In this document: positions 53,433-62,841 of the stretch, in pieces
Numbering within the stretch: position 1 is the stretch's first letter
Layout of the letters: the number at the start of each line of letters is the position of its first letter
NCBI GenBank assembly: GCA_023398375.1
Contig: JAEWSH010000019.1
Coordinates: 184,000-247,999, forward strand
Length of the DNA: 64,000 bases
Direction of reading: 5' to 3'
From: Bacillota bacterium
GTDB lineage: Bacteria > Bacillota > Clostridia > Lachnospirales > Lachnospiraceae
Program-made: the position numbers and the translations under genes
The notes under the pieces: generated by a model
Databases searched by the model: none
What the model was told of the DNA's origin: nothing
Seen by the model: only the letters and a program-made list of their open reading frames with translations

Positions 53433-54929
53433 ATGGGTGATTATATCTTAGAGTTAAAAGATGTAGTTAAAACCTTTGGAGGAGTTACCGCATTAAATGG
53501 TGTTCACTTTCAATTGAAAAAGGGCGAAATACATGCACTTATGGGGGAAAACGGTGCCGGTAAGTCAACATTTATTAAAGTAATCACAGGAGTACATCAG
53601 CCGGATAGCGGTGTCATGCTTTTAGAGGGTGAACAGATTACTTTAAAAAGTACGGCCGATTCAGCAAAACTAGGTATTGCAGCAATCTATCAGCATGTAA
53701 CGGCATTTCCGGATCTGTCGGTCACAGAAAATATTTTCATGGGACAGGAGATAAAGAATAAAGGCGGTCTTTATAACTGGAAAATGATGTATCAAAGAGC
53801 AAAGGAGCTCATTGAACCACTCAGTAAGGAAATCGATGTGAGAAAGCCGATGGGTACATTAAGTGTTGCGCAGCAGCAATTGGTTGAAATTGCAAAAGCA
53901 CTTTCCAAGGATGCCAGAATTCTGATCATGGATGAGCCGACCGCATCTTTGACAAGAACAGAATGTGAAGAATTATATCAGATAGCAGAGAGACTGAGGG
54001 GCGAAGGCGTGTCCATTATATTTATCACTCATAAGTTTGAGGATATGTATCGTCTGGCATCAAGAGTTACGGTCTTCCGTGATTCACAATATATAGGCTG
54101 CTGGGATGTAGATAAGATTTCCAATCAAAAACTCATCGCAGAAATGGTCGGACGGGAAATCAGTCAGATGTATCCAAAGAAAACAGCCAAGATTGGAAAT
54201 GTTGCATTGCATGTGAAGAACATTTCAAAAGAAGGCTATTTTAAAAATGTCTCTTTTGATGTCAGGAAAGGCGAGATCATGGCACTTACTGGCCTGGTAG
54301 GCGCGGGCCGTACAGAGGTCTGCCAGAGTATTTTTGGGATCATGGCACCTGACAGCGGAAGCATTTCACTGGAAGAAAGGGAGCTTAAGATTAAAACGCC
54401 AATCGATGCATTAAAATATGGGATCGGTTTACTGCCGGAAGACCGCCAGATACAGGGGCTTATTAACGAGCTGCCTATTTTTCAAAATGTGTCTTCGGCA
54501 GTTATGACCAGATTTGCAAAAGGAAAAATGCTGGATGAAAATGCGGAAATGGATAATGCAATTGGGCTATGCCGAAAGATTCAATTAAAGGCGAAGGATA
54601 TCAGCGCACCGCCATCTTCACTTTCAGGAGGCAATCAGCAGAAGGTGGTTTTTGCAAAGTTACTTTCCTGTGATCTGAAAGTTCTGATATTGGATGAACC
54701 GACCAAAGGTATTGATGTCGGAGCAAAATACTCTATTTATGAAATCATGAATGAATTAGCTGCCAATGGATATGCGATTATCATGGTCTCGTCGGAAATG
54801 CCGGAAGTACTTGGAATGGCAGACAGAATCGTAGTTATGAAATCAGGACGTGTAACAGGAAATTTTGATGTGGCAGGTACGACACAGGAAATGATTTTAG
54901 AAGCTTCTTTAAAGCAAAAGGAGGCATAG
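53433..54929 (+). CDS. Sugar ABC transporter ATPase, RbsA/RhaT type
   Basis: 498 aa with two ATP-binding domains. The first has a complete Walker A (GENGAGKST), signature LSVAQQQLVEIAKAL and Walker B (ILIMDEPTASL). The second has the degenerate Walker A typical of this class (GLVGAGRTE), LSGGNQQKVVFAKLL and VLILDEPTKGIDVG. It powers the importer with the two permeases and the binding protein that follow. Rhamnose is inferred from rhaBA and rhaM around it. GAGGG lies 9 nt before the ATG. Confidence 0.95.
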   Translation: MGDYILELKDVVKTFGGVTALNGVHFQLKKGEIHALMGENGAGKSTFIKVITGVHQPDSGVMLLEGEQITLKSTADSAKLGIAAIYQHVTAFPDLSVTENIFMGQEIKNKGGLYNWKMMYQRAKELIEPLSKEIDVRKPMGTLSVAQQQLVEIAKALSKDARILIMDEPTASLTRTECEELYQIAERLRGEGVSIIFITHKFEDMYRLASRVTVFRDSQYIGCWDVDKISNQKLIAEMVGREISQMYPKKTAKIGNVALHVKNISKEGYFKNVSFDVRKGEIMALTGLVGAGRTEVCQSIFGIMAPDSGSISLEERELKIKTPIDALKYGIGLLPEDRQIQGLINELPIFQNVSSAVMTRFAKGKMLDENAEMDNAIGLCRKIQLKAKDISAPPSSLSGGNQQKVVFAKLLSCDLKVLILDEPTKGIDVGAKYSIYEIMNELAANGYAIIMVSSEMPEVLGMADRIVVMKSGRVTGNFDVAGTTQEMILEASLKQKEA

Positions 54930-54931
54930 GC

Positions 54932-55936
54932 ATGAAAGAGCAAAAACAAACAATGATAAAAAGGATTTTGGGAGCAAGAAATACAGGATTGTTAATCGGA
55001 TTTATTGTTCTTTTGCTGGTAGCGGCAGTCATCACGCCGTCCATGTATTCCCTGAATTCCGTGATGAATATGCTTCAGAACAATGCGGTTTATGCACTGT
55101 TAGCGGTTGGAATGATGTTGGTATTGATTTCAGGCGGGATTGACCTTTCAGTAGCATCTACGCTTAGTCTGTCAGGCGTCATCTGCTCATCATTAATGAG
55201 CAGTCATACGAATATACCTGCATTTGTCTGGGTATTGCTAGGCATTGGAATCGGTATGATATGCGGTGCTTTTAATGGTTTTATTGTTGGTTATTTCAGA
55301 ATGGTTCCAATGATCGCGACTCTGGGTACCATGTATATTTACAGAGGAATCGCATTTCTGGCTTCGGGCGGTAACTGGTGGTTCCCGCATCAATTTACGG
55401 AAGGGTACTTATCATTTGCAACAGGGAGACACCTTGGTATCTATAATATTTTGTGGATCACGATCATTGTATTTATCTTAGCTGGCATTTTCTTAAATTA
55501 TATGCTGCCGGGAAGAAGAATCTATGCGATAGGTACCAATAAGGAATCGTCCAATATTGCAGGTATCAAAGAAGCAAGAGTTACCTTTATGGCATTTACG
55601 ATATGCGGTGCTTTAGCCGGTCTGGCAGGCATGCTTTATACTGCCAACTATGCCATCTGTTATTACGGAATGGGAGAAGGATATGAATTACAGGCGATTG
55701 CAATCTGCATTTTGGGCGGAGTCAGCATTACAGGCGGCAGGGGTAAAATCGACGGAGTTATCATTGGCGTATTGATGATGAGCGTGATCACATATTTTAT
55801 CAGTTTACTGCCGGGCTTAAGTGTATGGCAGGATGCGATTCAAGGCGGCATCATTATTGTTGCGGTGGCAATCAATATCTTTACAACGCGTTTAAACGAG
55901 AAACGTGTGTTGAAAGAAAGGGGTGCTTTAATATAA
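54932..55936 (+). CDS. Sugar ABC transporter permease, RbsC/RhaP type
   Basis: 334 aa, about nine membrane segments. Signatures: ALLAVGMMLVLISGGIDLSVAS and AIAICILGGVSITGGRGKIDG. Start behind AAAGGAGG, 2 bp after the ATPase stop. Its stop overlaps the next ATG by 1 bp. Confidence 0.95.
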   Translation: MKEQKQTMIKRILGARNTGLLIGFIVLLLVAAVITPSMYSLNSVMNMLQNNAVYALLAVGMMLVLISGGIDLSVASTLSLSGVICSSLMSSHTNIPAFVWVLLGIGIGMICGAFNGFIVGYFRMVPMIATLGTMYIYRGIAFLASGGNWWFPHQFTEGYLSFATGRHLGIYNILWITIIVFILAGIFLNYMLPGRRIYAIGTNKESSNIAGIKEARVTFMAFTICGALAGLAGMLYTANYAICYYGMGEGYELQAIAICILGGVSITGGRGKIDGVIIGVLMMSVITYFISLLPGLSVWQDAIQGGIIIVAVAINIFTTRLNEKRVLKERGALI

Positions 55937-57198
55937 TGGGCGGAGAAACAAAGGTACCTGCCGGTGATCTGGCAGTAAAAGAAAAATTTATGTTATCAAG
56001 ATTTCTCGTTAAATGGGAAATGATGTTGATTTATATCTTGGTTCTGATCAACCTGGTGTTGGTTATCACAAGACCTGGATTGTATTTTACAATGGGAACG
56101 ATCCAATCGATCATTCAATCAGGAATGGATGTATCACCGCTGGTATTGGGTATGATATTTGTATTGATGCTGGGAGATATTGATGTATCGGTAGCGGCGA
56201 CTATGATCTTTGCTTCTATGACGACCGGTCTGTGCATGGATGCGGGTCTGCCTGCTTTTGTAAGTGTATTAGCAGGTATCCTGGCAGGCGGCCTATGCGG
56301 GGCATTCAATGGTTACTTAATTGCTTACATTAAGATGCCGGCAGTTATCGTAACGATTTCAACGTCTATGCTTTTCAGGGGTATTGTGAAAATCATCCTG
56401 GATGTCAATGTATTGAAAAATTTTCCTGTGTTTTATACACAGCTTGCATGGACTAACCTATTTGGAATTCCGATTTCCTTAGTTTGTTATTTGCTGCTCG
56501 CGGGTGTTTTTATGGTGATTCTTCACAAATCCACCTTTGGACGCAGATTATATATCATTGGAAATAATCCGACTTGCGCGAACTATTCCGGTATCAGTGT
56601 AGAACATACCAAAATGATTGTGTTCATACTGATGGGCATTATGGCTGGAGTAGCATCTATTTTCTTTGTCGGACGTATGGGCGGAGGTGTCAGCTCAACC
56701 ATGGGGACAGGGTATGAAATGGATGCGATTGCGATCTGCGTATTAGGAGGAATCTCTACCAACGGAGGAAAGGGTAAAGTATATGGTCCTGTAATAGCAA
56801 CGTTGATCATTGCTTTTCTGGCATATACATTAGGGTTGATGGGAGTCGATGCAAATTCGAGAAAAATTCTTACAGGCATTATTCTGATTGTGGCAGTCTT
56901 GATTCCGAATATCAATGAACAGTTGATCAGTAATATCAAATTAAAATGTTTCTATGCAAACAGTAAGAATATTGAAGCGATTCATCTAAAAGCATTGGAA
57001 GAAGTAAAAACTTTAAAACATATGATCACAGAAGTACAGAAGGATAGTAAACTTTCTGCTGCAGATAAATCAGTTAAAATTAGTAAATATCAAGAAAAAA
57101 TAGCAATGATACAGACGAAGTGTAAGGAACAAACTGCAGAATTGAAAACAGAATTAAAAGAAAATGAAAAAAAAGCAAGAGCAAGATTTGTAAATTAG
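55936..57198 (+). CDS. Sugar ABC transporter permease, RhaQ type, with C-terminal coiled-coil tail
   Basis: 420 aa from ATG 55936, which overlaps the previous stop (TAATG). The first 325 residues are a second RbsC-type permease (LVLGMIFVLMLGDIDVSVAATM, AIAICVLGGISTNGGKGKVYG). The last 95 residues form a Lys/Glu-rich helix with heptad-like spacing, probably a cytoplasmic coiled coil, which is not usual for this family. With the neighbouring permease it would form a heterodimer. Confidence 0.93.
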   Translation: MGGETKVPAGDLAVKEKFMLSRFLVKWEMMLIYILVLINLVLVITRPGLYFTMGTIQSIIQSGMDVSPLVLGMIFVLMLGDIDVSVAATMIFASMTTGLCMDAGLPAFVSVLAGILAGGLCGAFNGYLIAYIKMPAVIVTISTSMLFRGIVKIILDVNVLKNFPVFYTQLAWTNLFGIPISLVCYLLLAGVFMVILHKSTFGRRLYIIGNNPTCANYSGISVEHTKMIVFILMGIMAGVASIFFVGRMGGGVSSTMGTGYEMDAIAICVLGGISTNGGKGKVYGPVIATLIIAFLAYTLGLMGVDANSRKILTGIILIVAVLIPNINEQLISNIKLKCFYANSKNIEAIHLKALEEVKTLKHMITEVQKDSKLSAADKSVKISKYQEKIAMIQTKCKEQTAELKTELKENEKKARARFVN

Positions 57199-57278
57199 AT
57201 TCCGCGAAAATGGTATAAACAGTACAAGGCTGCTGGTTATATAAAAAACTATTAACAAGTATAATGGAGGATGAAGGT

Positions 57279-58469
57279 ATGACAAAGTTCAGAAGGTTAC
57301 TGGCAATCGGTCTTAGTGTGGCTTTGGTTGGAAGCTCACTTGTTGGCTGCGGAGGCGTTACGACGACTACTCCTGCAGACACAACAAAGGAAGGGGGAAG
57401 TGAAACAGCTGCGGCGGGTACTGATTCGTTAGAAGGCGCACACGTATTCATGTTTAAATCAACAGGCAACTCATTTGGGGATCTGATGTTTGAAGGTTTT
57501 CAGGAATATATGGAAGGGCAGGGTAAAAAAGCAGTATATAAGAGTCCGGCAGAAACAACAGTAGCAGCACAGGTACAATTATTAGACGAACTTATCACAC
57601 AAAAGGTCGCATCGATTACCATATCGACAAATGGTGATGCCGGATATGATGAAGTATTCAAAAAAGCAAAAGAAGCGGGAATACCGATTACTTCTATTGA
57701 TTCCGCAGCAAATGCAGATTACCGCATTACACATGTAAATCAGGCAGAAACACAGGACATTGGTTCTTATCTGGTCCAGGCAGCAGTATTGATTACCTTA
57801 GGAATTGATTATCCGGAAGATGGTGATATGAAAGCGGCAGTGGAAAAGGCTTTGGCAGATTACTCAGGGGATGAAATCATTCTTGGCGTCCTTTCTGCTT
57901 CCATTGATACACCGGTACAGAACAGCTGGATCGCTGCTATGGAAAAAGAATTACAGGATTCATGCTATGCAGGAAAAGTCAGCACAGAGCTTGATAAAAA
58001 ATATGGAAATGATGACTTGACGGAATCTACAACACAGGCACAGGCATTTATTGCTGAAAACAAAGTGAATTGTATTATTTCTCCGACTACAGTTGGTATT
58101 GCGGCAGCAGGTCAATGCCTAAAATCGGCAAATAGTGATATTCGCTTAACAGGCTTGGGATTGCCTTCAGAGATGCAGTCTTTTATGCTGGCAAGTGCAG
58201 ATGCTGATGCATTCGCATCCGTTTGTCCATATATGATGTTATGGGATGTCATTCATTTGGGAGCAGTTTCAGCAGCTTCTACGTTAGCAACAATTGATGG
58301 AACTTTTGACGGAGCTGTTGGATCTTCCTTTGAGATGGCTGCATTCCGTGATTATGAAGCAACCACCTATAAGGCATACGATAACGGAGACGGCGGAACA
58401 GCAGTGTTAGCTGGCGTACCATATGTATTCTATAAAGGAAACATGGAAGAATGGGTAACTAAATTATAA
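57279..58469 (+). CDS. Sugar ABC transporter substrate-binding lipoprotein, RhaS/LsrB type
   Basis: 396 aa from ATG 57279; GGAGG lies just upstream and contains an in-frame ATG at 57264 that is unlikely to be used. Signal peptide ending LVGC with Cys24. Periplasmic-binding type 1 fold of the RhaS/LsrB branch (HVFMFKSTGNSFGDLMFEGF, TISTNGDAGYDEVFKKAKEAGIP). Presumed L-rhamnose-binding because rhaM follows. Autoinducer-2 is the main alternative for this branch. Confidence 0.92.
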   Translation: MTKFRRLLAIGLSVALVGSSLVGCGGVTTTTPADTTKEGGSETAAAGTDSLEGAHVFMFKSTGNSFGDLMFEGFQEYMEGQGKKAVYKSPAETTVAAQVQLLDELITQKVASITISTNGDAGYDEVFKKAKEAGIPITSIDSAANADYRITHVNQAETQDIGSYLVQAAVLITLGIDYPEDGDMKAAVEKALADYSGDEIILGVLSASIDTPVQNSWIAAMEKELQDSCYAGKVSTELDKKYGNDDLTESTTQAQAFIAENKVNCIISPTTVGIAAAGQCLKSANSDIRLTGLGLPSEMQSFMLASADADAFASVCPYMMLWDVIHLGAVSAASTLATIDGTFDGAVGSSFEMAAFRDYEATTYKAYDNGDGGTAVLAGVPYVFYKGNMEEWVTKL

Positions 58470-58482
58470 ACGCGAGCAACGA

Positions 58483-58558
58483 GCCAAATACAAGCTGGCT
58501 TGCATTTGGCGAATGCTGCGATAACTATGAGGAACTCGCTAAGCGGTTTCTCATAGTT
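58483..58558 (+). repeat. Two hairpins between the binding-protein gene and rhaM
   Basis: GCCAAAT-x-CAAG / CTTG-x-ATTTGGC (58483-58510) and AACTATGAGGAAC / GTTTCTCATAGTT (58523-58558, 13 bp with one wobble). Neither has a T-run, so they probably shape mRNA stability rather than end transcription. Confidence 0.7.
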
Positions 58559-58592
58559 AAATAGTTAATGGAGCAGGAAGGAAAGAGAATAA

Positions 58593-58904
58593 ATGCAAAA
58601 AGGCTTTAAAATGAAATTATACCCAGGACAAGAGGCAGAATATAGTAAAAGACATAATGAGCTTTGGCCGGAAATGAAAGAAATGATCCATGCACATGGA
58701 GGAAAAAATTATTCCATATTTTTGGATCAAGAGACCTCGACATTGTTTGGATATATCGAAATAGAAGACGAGGATCTGTGGGCAAAAGCTGCCGATACAG
58801 AAATCAACCGCAAATGGTGGGATTATATGGCAGATATTATGGAAACCAATCCGGATAACAGTCCGGTCACAGTTGATTTGCAACCTGTATTTCATTTAGA
58901 CTAG
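58593..58904 (+). CDS. rhaM: L-rhamnose mutarotase RhaM
   Basis: 103 aa, the usual length. Recognised by [25 protein letters not shown], the [11 protein letters not shown] stretch and the Trp pair in [12 protein letters not shown]. It interconverts alpha and beta L-rhamnose and so speeds RhaA. Its last 38 bp overlap the convergent AraC gene. Confidence 0.97.
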   Translation: MQKGFKMKLYPGQEAEYSKRHNELWPEMKEMIHAHGGKNYSIFLDQETSTLFGYIEIEDEDLWAKAADTEINRKWWDYMADIMETNPDNSPVTVDLQPVFHLD

Positions 58905-59769
58905 TTCCATTCTGTTCTTTGCGATACGCGCGGGCACTTTTTTGATAATACCGCTTAAAGGCTGTTGAAAAATGTTCCACAGAGGAATATCCCAGTTGGT
59001 TCGCAATCTGAGTGATACTGTTGGATTTATCTGTAAGCAGAAGTAAAGCTGCCGACATTTTCGCTTCAGATTTTTTCTGCAAAAAAGTTTTATCATAGTG
59101 CTCCTTCAGAAGCCGTTCAGTTTGTCGTGGACTTAAACCCAGACGGGAGGAAAGGGTCTCGAGAGTAAGGTCTTTATATTCGTATAAAAAACTTTCCTCT
59201 ATAATAATGTATTTACTGTCTACCAAATTAGAGGGTCCAAAGTGTACTTTGGATCCTTTTTTATGTTCGTAATTGCGAATCAGTTTTACGATAAGCTGCT
59301 GTAAAAGTGTCTCTACCTCAGTCATATAACCGGTATACTGATGTTCCAGTTCGTGAAATATGGATTGCAGTACAGGATAGATATTCTGCGTATCCTGTCC
59401 ATACCAAAAGAAAGTTTTTTCAAATAGAGACACAAAGTTCTCGCTTTCCTTTCTGGCAAGGGAAGCATACTTTTTCTCGAGCTTCAGATAGATGCAGTAT
59501 TCAGCCATAGGGTCTTTTTTATCAGGTGTCTGCTCATGTTCCACATGAGGACCGGTAATATAGAGTGTGTTAGGTGTTACTTCGTAGCTGATATTATTAA
59601 TACGGGCTTTTCCATGCCCATAAGGGATATAATGGATTTCATAACTATTGCGGCTGTGGCTATGAAGAGGAATCGAACGTAAGAAACGTTCAAACACAAT
59701 ATTCAGTGCATAAAATGCATAATTTTCAATAGAGAAGTGGATATTCAGATCTGTATATTTGGTATGCAT
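58867..59769 (-). CDS. AraC-family transcriptional regulator
   Basis: 300 aa from ATG 59769 with AGGAGG 7 nt upstream. Cupin-like N-terminal domain ([23 protein letters not shown]) and C-terminal HTH pair ([39 protein letters not shown]). Convergent with rhaM (38-bp overlap) and divergent from the dehydrogenase operon starting at 60032, which it may control. Confidence 0.93.
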   Translation of the reverse strand: MHTKYTDLNIHFSIENYAFYALNIVFERFLRSIPLHSHSRNSYEIHYIPYGHGKARINNISYEVTPNTLYITGPHVEHEQTPDKKDPMAEYCIYLKLEKKYASLARKESENFVSLFEKTFFWYGQDTQNIYPVLQSIFHELEHQYTGYMTEVETLLQQLIVKLIRNYEHKKGSKVHFGPSNLVDSKYIIIEESFLYEYKDLTLETLSSRLGLSPRQTERLLKEHYDKTFLQKKSEAKMSAALLLLTDKSNSITQIANQLGYSSVEHFSTAFKRYYQKSARAYRKEQNGTSLNEIQVANQL

Positions 59770-60031
59770 ACGAAAACCTCCTTTAGTACTACCTGAAGAT
59801 GGTGCTGATATTTGATTCGTGCTATGAATATCTAATATGAGCGTATCAGATTTTTATAGCAGGGTCAACTAAAATATGCGACAACACGACACAAAAAGTA
59901 TCGAAATGTCAAGAATATATATTATATAAAAATAGGAGAAAGATATAATAAAATTAAGTGATTGAGTTGGATTTCTCAAGCATTCAGTGGGTTAACCAAA
60001 AATGTAATTTATATGAATGGAGGGCATTACG

Positions 60032-61081
60032 ATGGCAAAGATGACAGGAGCAATTTTACCGGGAAACAGCACAGTGGAATTAAAGGAATTCGATATCCCG
60101 ACACCGGGATACGGACAGGTGCTTGTACAGACAAAAGCAACTACGATCTGTGGAAGTGATATCAGATGTATTTACAGAGAACATGTTGGAAAAGGACCGG
60201 AGGGCTATATTCCGGGAATGATCGCAGGACACGAACCGTGCGGACAAATCGTAGAAGTGGGAGAAGGTCTGAAACGCTTTAAAAAAGGAGACAGAGTTAT
60301 TATTTATCATATTTCCGGCTGCGGTGTTTGCAATGACTGCAGAAGGGGATACTATATCTCCTGTACCAGTGAACACAGAAAAGCATATGGATGGCAGAGA
60401 GATGGCGGAATGGCACCATATATCTTAGCAGACGAAAAAGATTTGATCGCATTGCCGGATGAACTTACCTATAAAGATGGTGCACAGGTCGCTTGCGGAT
60501 TCGGTACTGTATATGAAGCAATTGAAAAAATCGGTATCTGCGGTAATGATGCTGTATTGGTCACAGGTCTTGGACCAGTTGGATTAGCTGCACTTATGCT
60601 TGCAAAAGCAATGGGGGCAAATAAACTGATCGGCGTCGAAATGAATGATTATCGTATCGATCTGGCTAAAAAATTAGGTCTGGTAGACCATGTATTCAAA
60701 CCTGGTGCAGATACTCTCGATCAAATCCTGGCAGTGACCGGCGGAAAAGGTGTGGAACGTGCGATTGATGCAAGTGCTGCCGATCCGGGAAGACAATTGG
60801 CAGTAAGAGCAACACGCGAATGGGGAAAAATAGCATTTGTAGGTGAAGGCGGAACAGTTACACTGAATCCAAGTCCGGATATGATTCACGGACAGAAGAC
60901 GATCTATGGCTCATGGGTAACTTCTCTTTGGAGAATGGAAGAACTGGTAGAACGTCTGGTCCGCTGGAACATTCATCCAGAAGAGCTGATTACAGATGAA
61001 TTCCCGTTAGAAAAAGCCGGAGAAGCATATGCTCTTATGGCTGGTGGAAATTGCGGTAAAGTTGCTGTTACATTTGAATAA
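60032..61081 (+). CDS. Zinc-binding medium-chain alcohol/polyol dehydrogenase
   Basis: 349 aa from ATG 60032 (GGAGGG upstream). Catalytic zinc region TICGSDIRCIYREH and AGHEPCGQIVEVG; structural zinc loop with four cysteines (GCGVCNDCRRGYYISC); Rossmann motif VTGLGPVGLAALM. It has no encapsulation peptide, unlike the enzyme at 11666, so it is cytosolic. It is in one run with an aldo/keto reductase and a FucU-type mutarotase. Substrate unknown; a sugar or lactaldehyde is plausible. Confidence 0.9.
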   Translation: MAKMTGAILPGNSTVELKEFDIPTPGYGQVLVQTKATTICGSDIRCIYREHVGKGPEGYIPGMIAGHEPCGQIVEVGEGLKRFKKGDRVIIYHISGCGVCNDCRRGYYISCTSEHRKAYGWQRDGGMAPYILADEKDLIALPDELTYKDGAQVACGFGTVYEAIEKIGICGNDAVLVTGLGPVGLAALMLAKAMGANKLIGVEMNDYRIDLAKKLGLVDHVFKPGADTLDQILAVTGGKGVERAIDASAADPGRQLAVRATREWGKIAFVGEGGTVTLNPSPDMIHGQKTIYGSWVTSLWRMEELVERLVRWNIHPEELITDEFPLEKAGEAYALMAGGNCGKVAVTFE

Positions 61082-61112
61082 ACTTTTGAAGAAGGAATAG
61101 AGGAGGACAGAC

Positions 61113-62120
61113 ATGAGTAATTTTGTGGATCCGGCACTTGTGCCAAAAAGAGTGCTGTATACAGGTGCAGAAATGCCTGGAGTGGGTCTCGGAACATTCG
61201 GATCGGATAAGTATAATTCAGAGCAGGTGTCAGAAGCAGTCTATGGCGCAATTAAAAGCGGCTATCGTATGATAGACTGTGCATCGGTATATCAAAATGA
61301 AGATCAGATCGGTGAAGTATTAGAACGTATTTTGAAAGAAGGCGTTATTAAAAGAGAAGAATTATTTGTAACCTCAAAAGTTTGGAATGATAAACATGAA
61401 GAAGTAATTGAATCTTGCAAACAGAGCTTAAAGGATTTAAAATTGTCTTACATTGATCTTTATTTTGTACATTGGCCATTCCCGAATTATCATGAACCAG
61501 GCTGCAGCGGAGATGCAAGGAATCCAAATTCAAAACCGTTTTCCGTGGATGAATTTATGCAGACATGGCGTCAGTGCGAAAAATTGGTAGAAATGGGATT
61601 GGTAAAACAGATTGGAATGTCAAATATGACAATACCGAAGTTAGAGCTGATTCTGCCATTATGCAAGATCCAGTCTGCTGCAATTGAAATGGAGTTGCAT
61701 CCAAGTTTTCAGCAAAAAGAGTTGTTTGCGTATGTTTTGCAACATAATATTGTTCCGATTGGATATTGCCCAATTGGTTCACCATCCAGACCGGAAAGAG
61801 ACAGGACAGCAGAAGACGTTGCAGATATTGAATTGCCAGCAGTGGCAGAAGCAGCAAAAGCGCACAATGTACATCCGGCAATTATCTGCCTGAAATGGGC
61901 GGTACAGCGTGGACAGATTCCGATTCCGTTTTCTGTGAAGGAAGCCCAATATGTAAATAATTTAAAATGCTGTACGGAAGATCCTCTGACAGAAGCAGAA
62001 ATGAAAGCGATAGCAGCAGAAGACAAGAACTGCAGGCTGGTAAAAGGACAGGTATTCTTATGGAAGAACGCAAAGGGCTGGGAAGACCTATGGGATCTGG
62101 ACGGAACCGTAACAGAATAA
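61113..62120 (+). CDS. Aldo/keto reductase
   Basis: 335 aa. Catalytic tetrad visible: Asp and Tyr in MIDCASVYQNE, Lys in VTSKVW, His in YFVHWPFPN. NADPH-site segment PIPFSVKEAQYVNN. Longer than the usual 280-320 because of a C-terminal extension (GQVFLWKNAKGWEDLWDL). In this operon it may reduce lactaldehyde to 1,2-propanediol or act on a sugar; neither is proved. AGGAGGACA precedes the ATG. Confidence 0.92.
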   Translation: MSNFVDPALVPKRVLYTGAEMPGVGLGTFGSDKYNSEQVSEAVYGAIKSGYRMIDCASVYQNEDQIGEVLERILKEGVIKREELFVTSKVWNDKHEEVIESCKQSLKDLKLSYIDLYFVHWPFPNYHEPGCSGDARNPNSKPFSVDEFMQTWRQCEKLVEMGLVKQIGMSNMTIPKLELILPLCKIQSAAIEMELHPSFQQKELFAYVLQHNIVPIGYCPIGSPSRPERDRTAEDVADIELPAVAEAAKAHNVHPAIICLKWAVQRGQIPIPFSVKEAQYVNNLKCCTEDPLTEAEMKAIAAEDKNCRLVKGQVFLWKNAKGWEDLWDLDGTVTE

Positions 62121-62147
62121 TTATAATGGAAGATAGGAGCGTATCAT

Positions 62148-62588
62148 ATGTTAAAAGGAATTCCTAAAATATTATCACCGGAGTTATTAAAAGTATTATG
62201 CGAAATGGGGCATAGCGACAGACTGGTCATTGCAGACGGTAATTTCCCGGCTGAATCCATGGGAAAGGACGCAATCGTAATCAGATGTGACGGACATGGC
62301 GTGCCTGAAATCTTAGATGCCATATTACAAATCTTTCCACTGGATACCTATGTTGAACATCCGGTGAACCTTATGGAAGTCATGCCGGGCGATAAAGTAG
62401 AGACTCCGATCTGGGATACCTATGGCGATATCGTAACCAGACATGATGCAAGAGGAACAACAGCAATTGGACAGATAGAACGCTTCCAGTTCTATGAAGA
62501 AGCCAAAAAAGTATATGCAGTCATTGCAACAGGCGAGAGTGCATTGTATGCAAATATTATGTTGCAAAAAGGTGTGGTAGTGGAATAG
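62148..62588 (+). CDS. fucU: RbsD/FucU-family mutarotase, probably L-fucose mutarotase
   Basis: 146 aa, standard length. LKGIPKILSPELLKVLCEMGHSDRLVIADGNFPAES with the catalytic His region, DGHGVPEILDAILQIFPLD and ATGESALYANIMLQKGVV are typical of FucU. It equilibrates anomers of L-fucose. It is the last gene of the dehydrogenase operon and is followed by a strong terminator. Confidence 0.93.
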   Translation: MLKGIPKILSPELLKVLCEMGHSDRLVIADGNFPAESMGKDAIVIRCDGHGVPEILDAILQIFPLDTYVEHPVNLMEVMPGDKVETPIWDTYGDIVTRHDARGTTAIGQIERFQFYEEAKKVYAVIATGESALYANIMLQKGVVVE

Positions 62589-62604
62589 TGATGATAGTAA
62601 CCGG

Positions 62605-62639
62605 TCCGGGAAACATTTAAAAATGTTTCCCGGATTTCT
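62605..62639 (+). terminator. Strong intrinsic terminator after fucU
   Basis: Perfect 14-bp stem TCCGGGAAACATTT / AAATGTTTCCCGGA with a short loop, followed by TTTCTTT. It ends the operon 17 bp after the fucU stop. Confidence 0.9.
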
Positions 62640-62765
62640 TTAGGATTCAATTGTCAAAACCCTGTTTATATATTAGAATTTGTCAATTTGCACAATTTTT
62701 GTTTTGTAATTATATGTGCAAATTAATGAAGCAAAGTTCTATGATAGGCATTGAACACCCTAATC
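62640..62765 (+). repeat. MITE-like element (TTTGCACA family), short copy 5
   Basis: The left end (AGGATTCAATTGTCAAAA, GTCAATTTGCACA) and the right end (TGTGCAAATTAATGAAGC, AAGTTCTATGATAGGC) match the ends of the element at 38101. Only about 20 bp lie between the inner ends, so this is an internally deleted copy. It sits between fucU and the IS element; 62766-62841 shows nothing else. Confidence 0.8.
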
Positions 62766-62841
62766 TTTATAGGAAAGTTCTCTGAACTTCTTGTTCTACT
62801 TCTGTGGATTTGAAATAGTAACTAGGGGTGGAGTACAAAGA

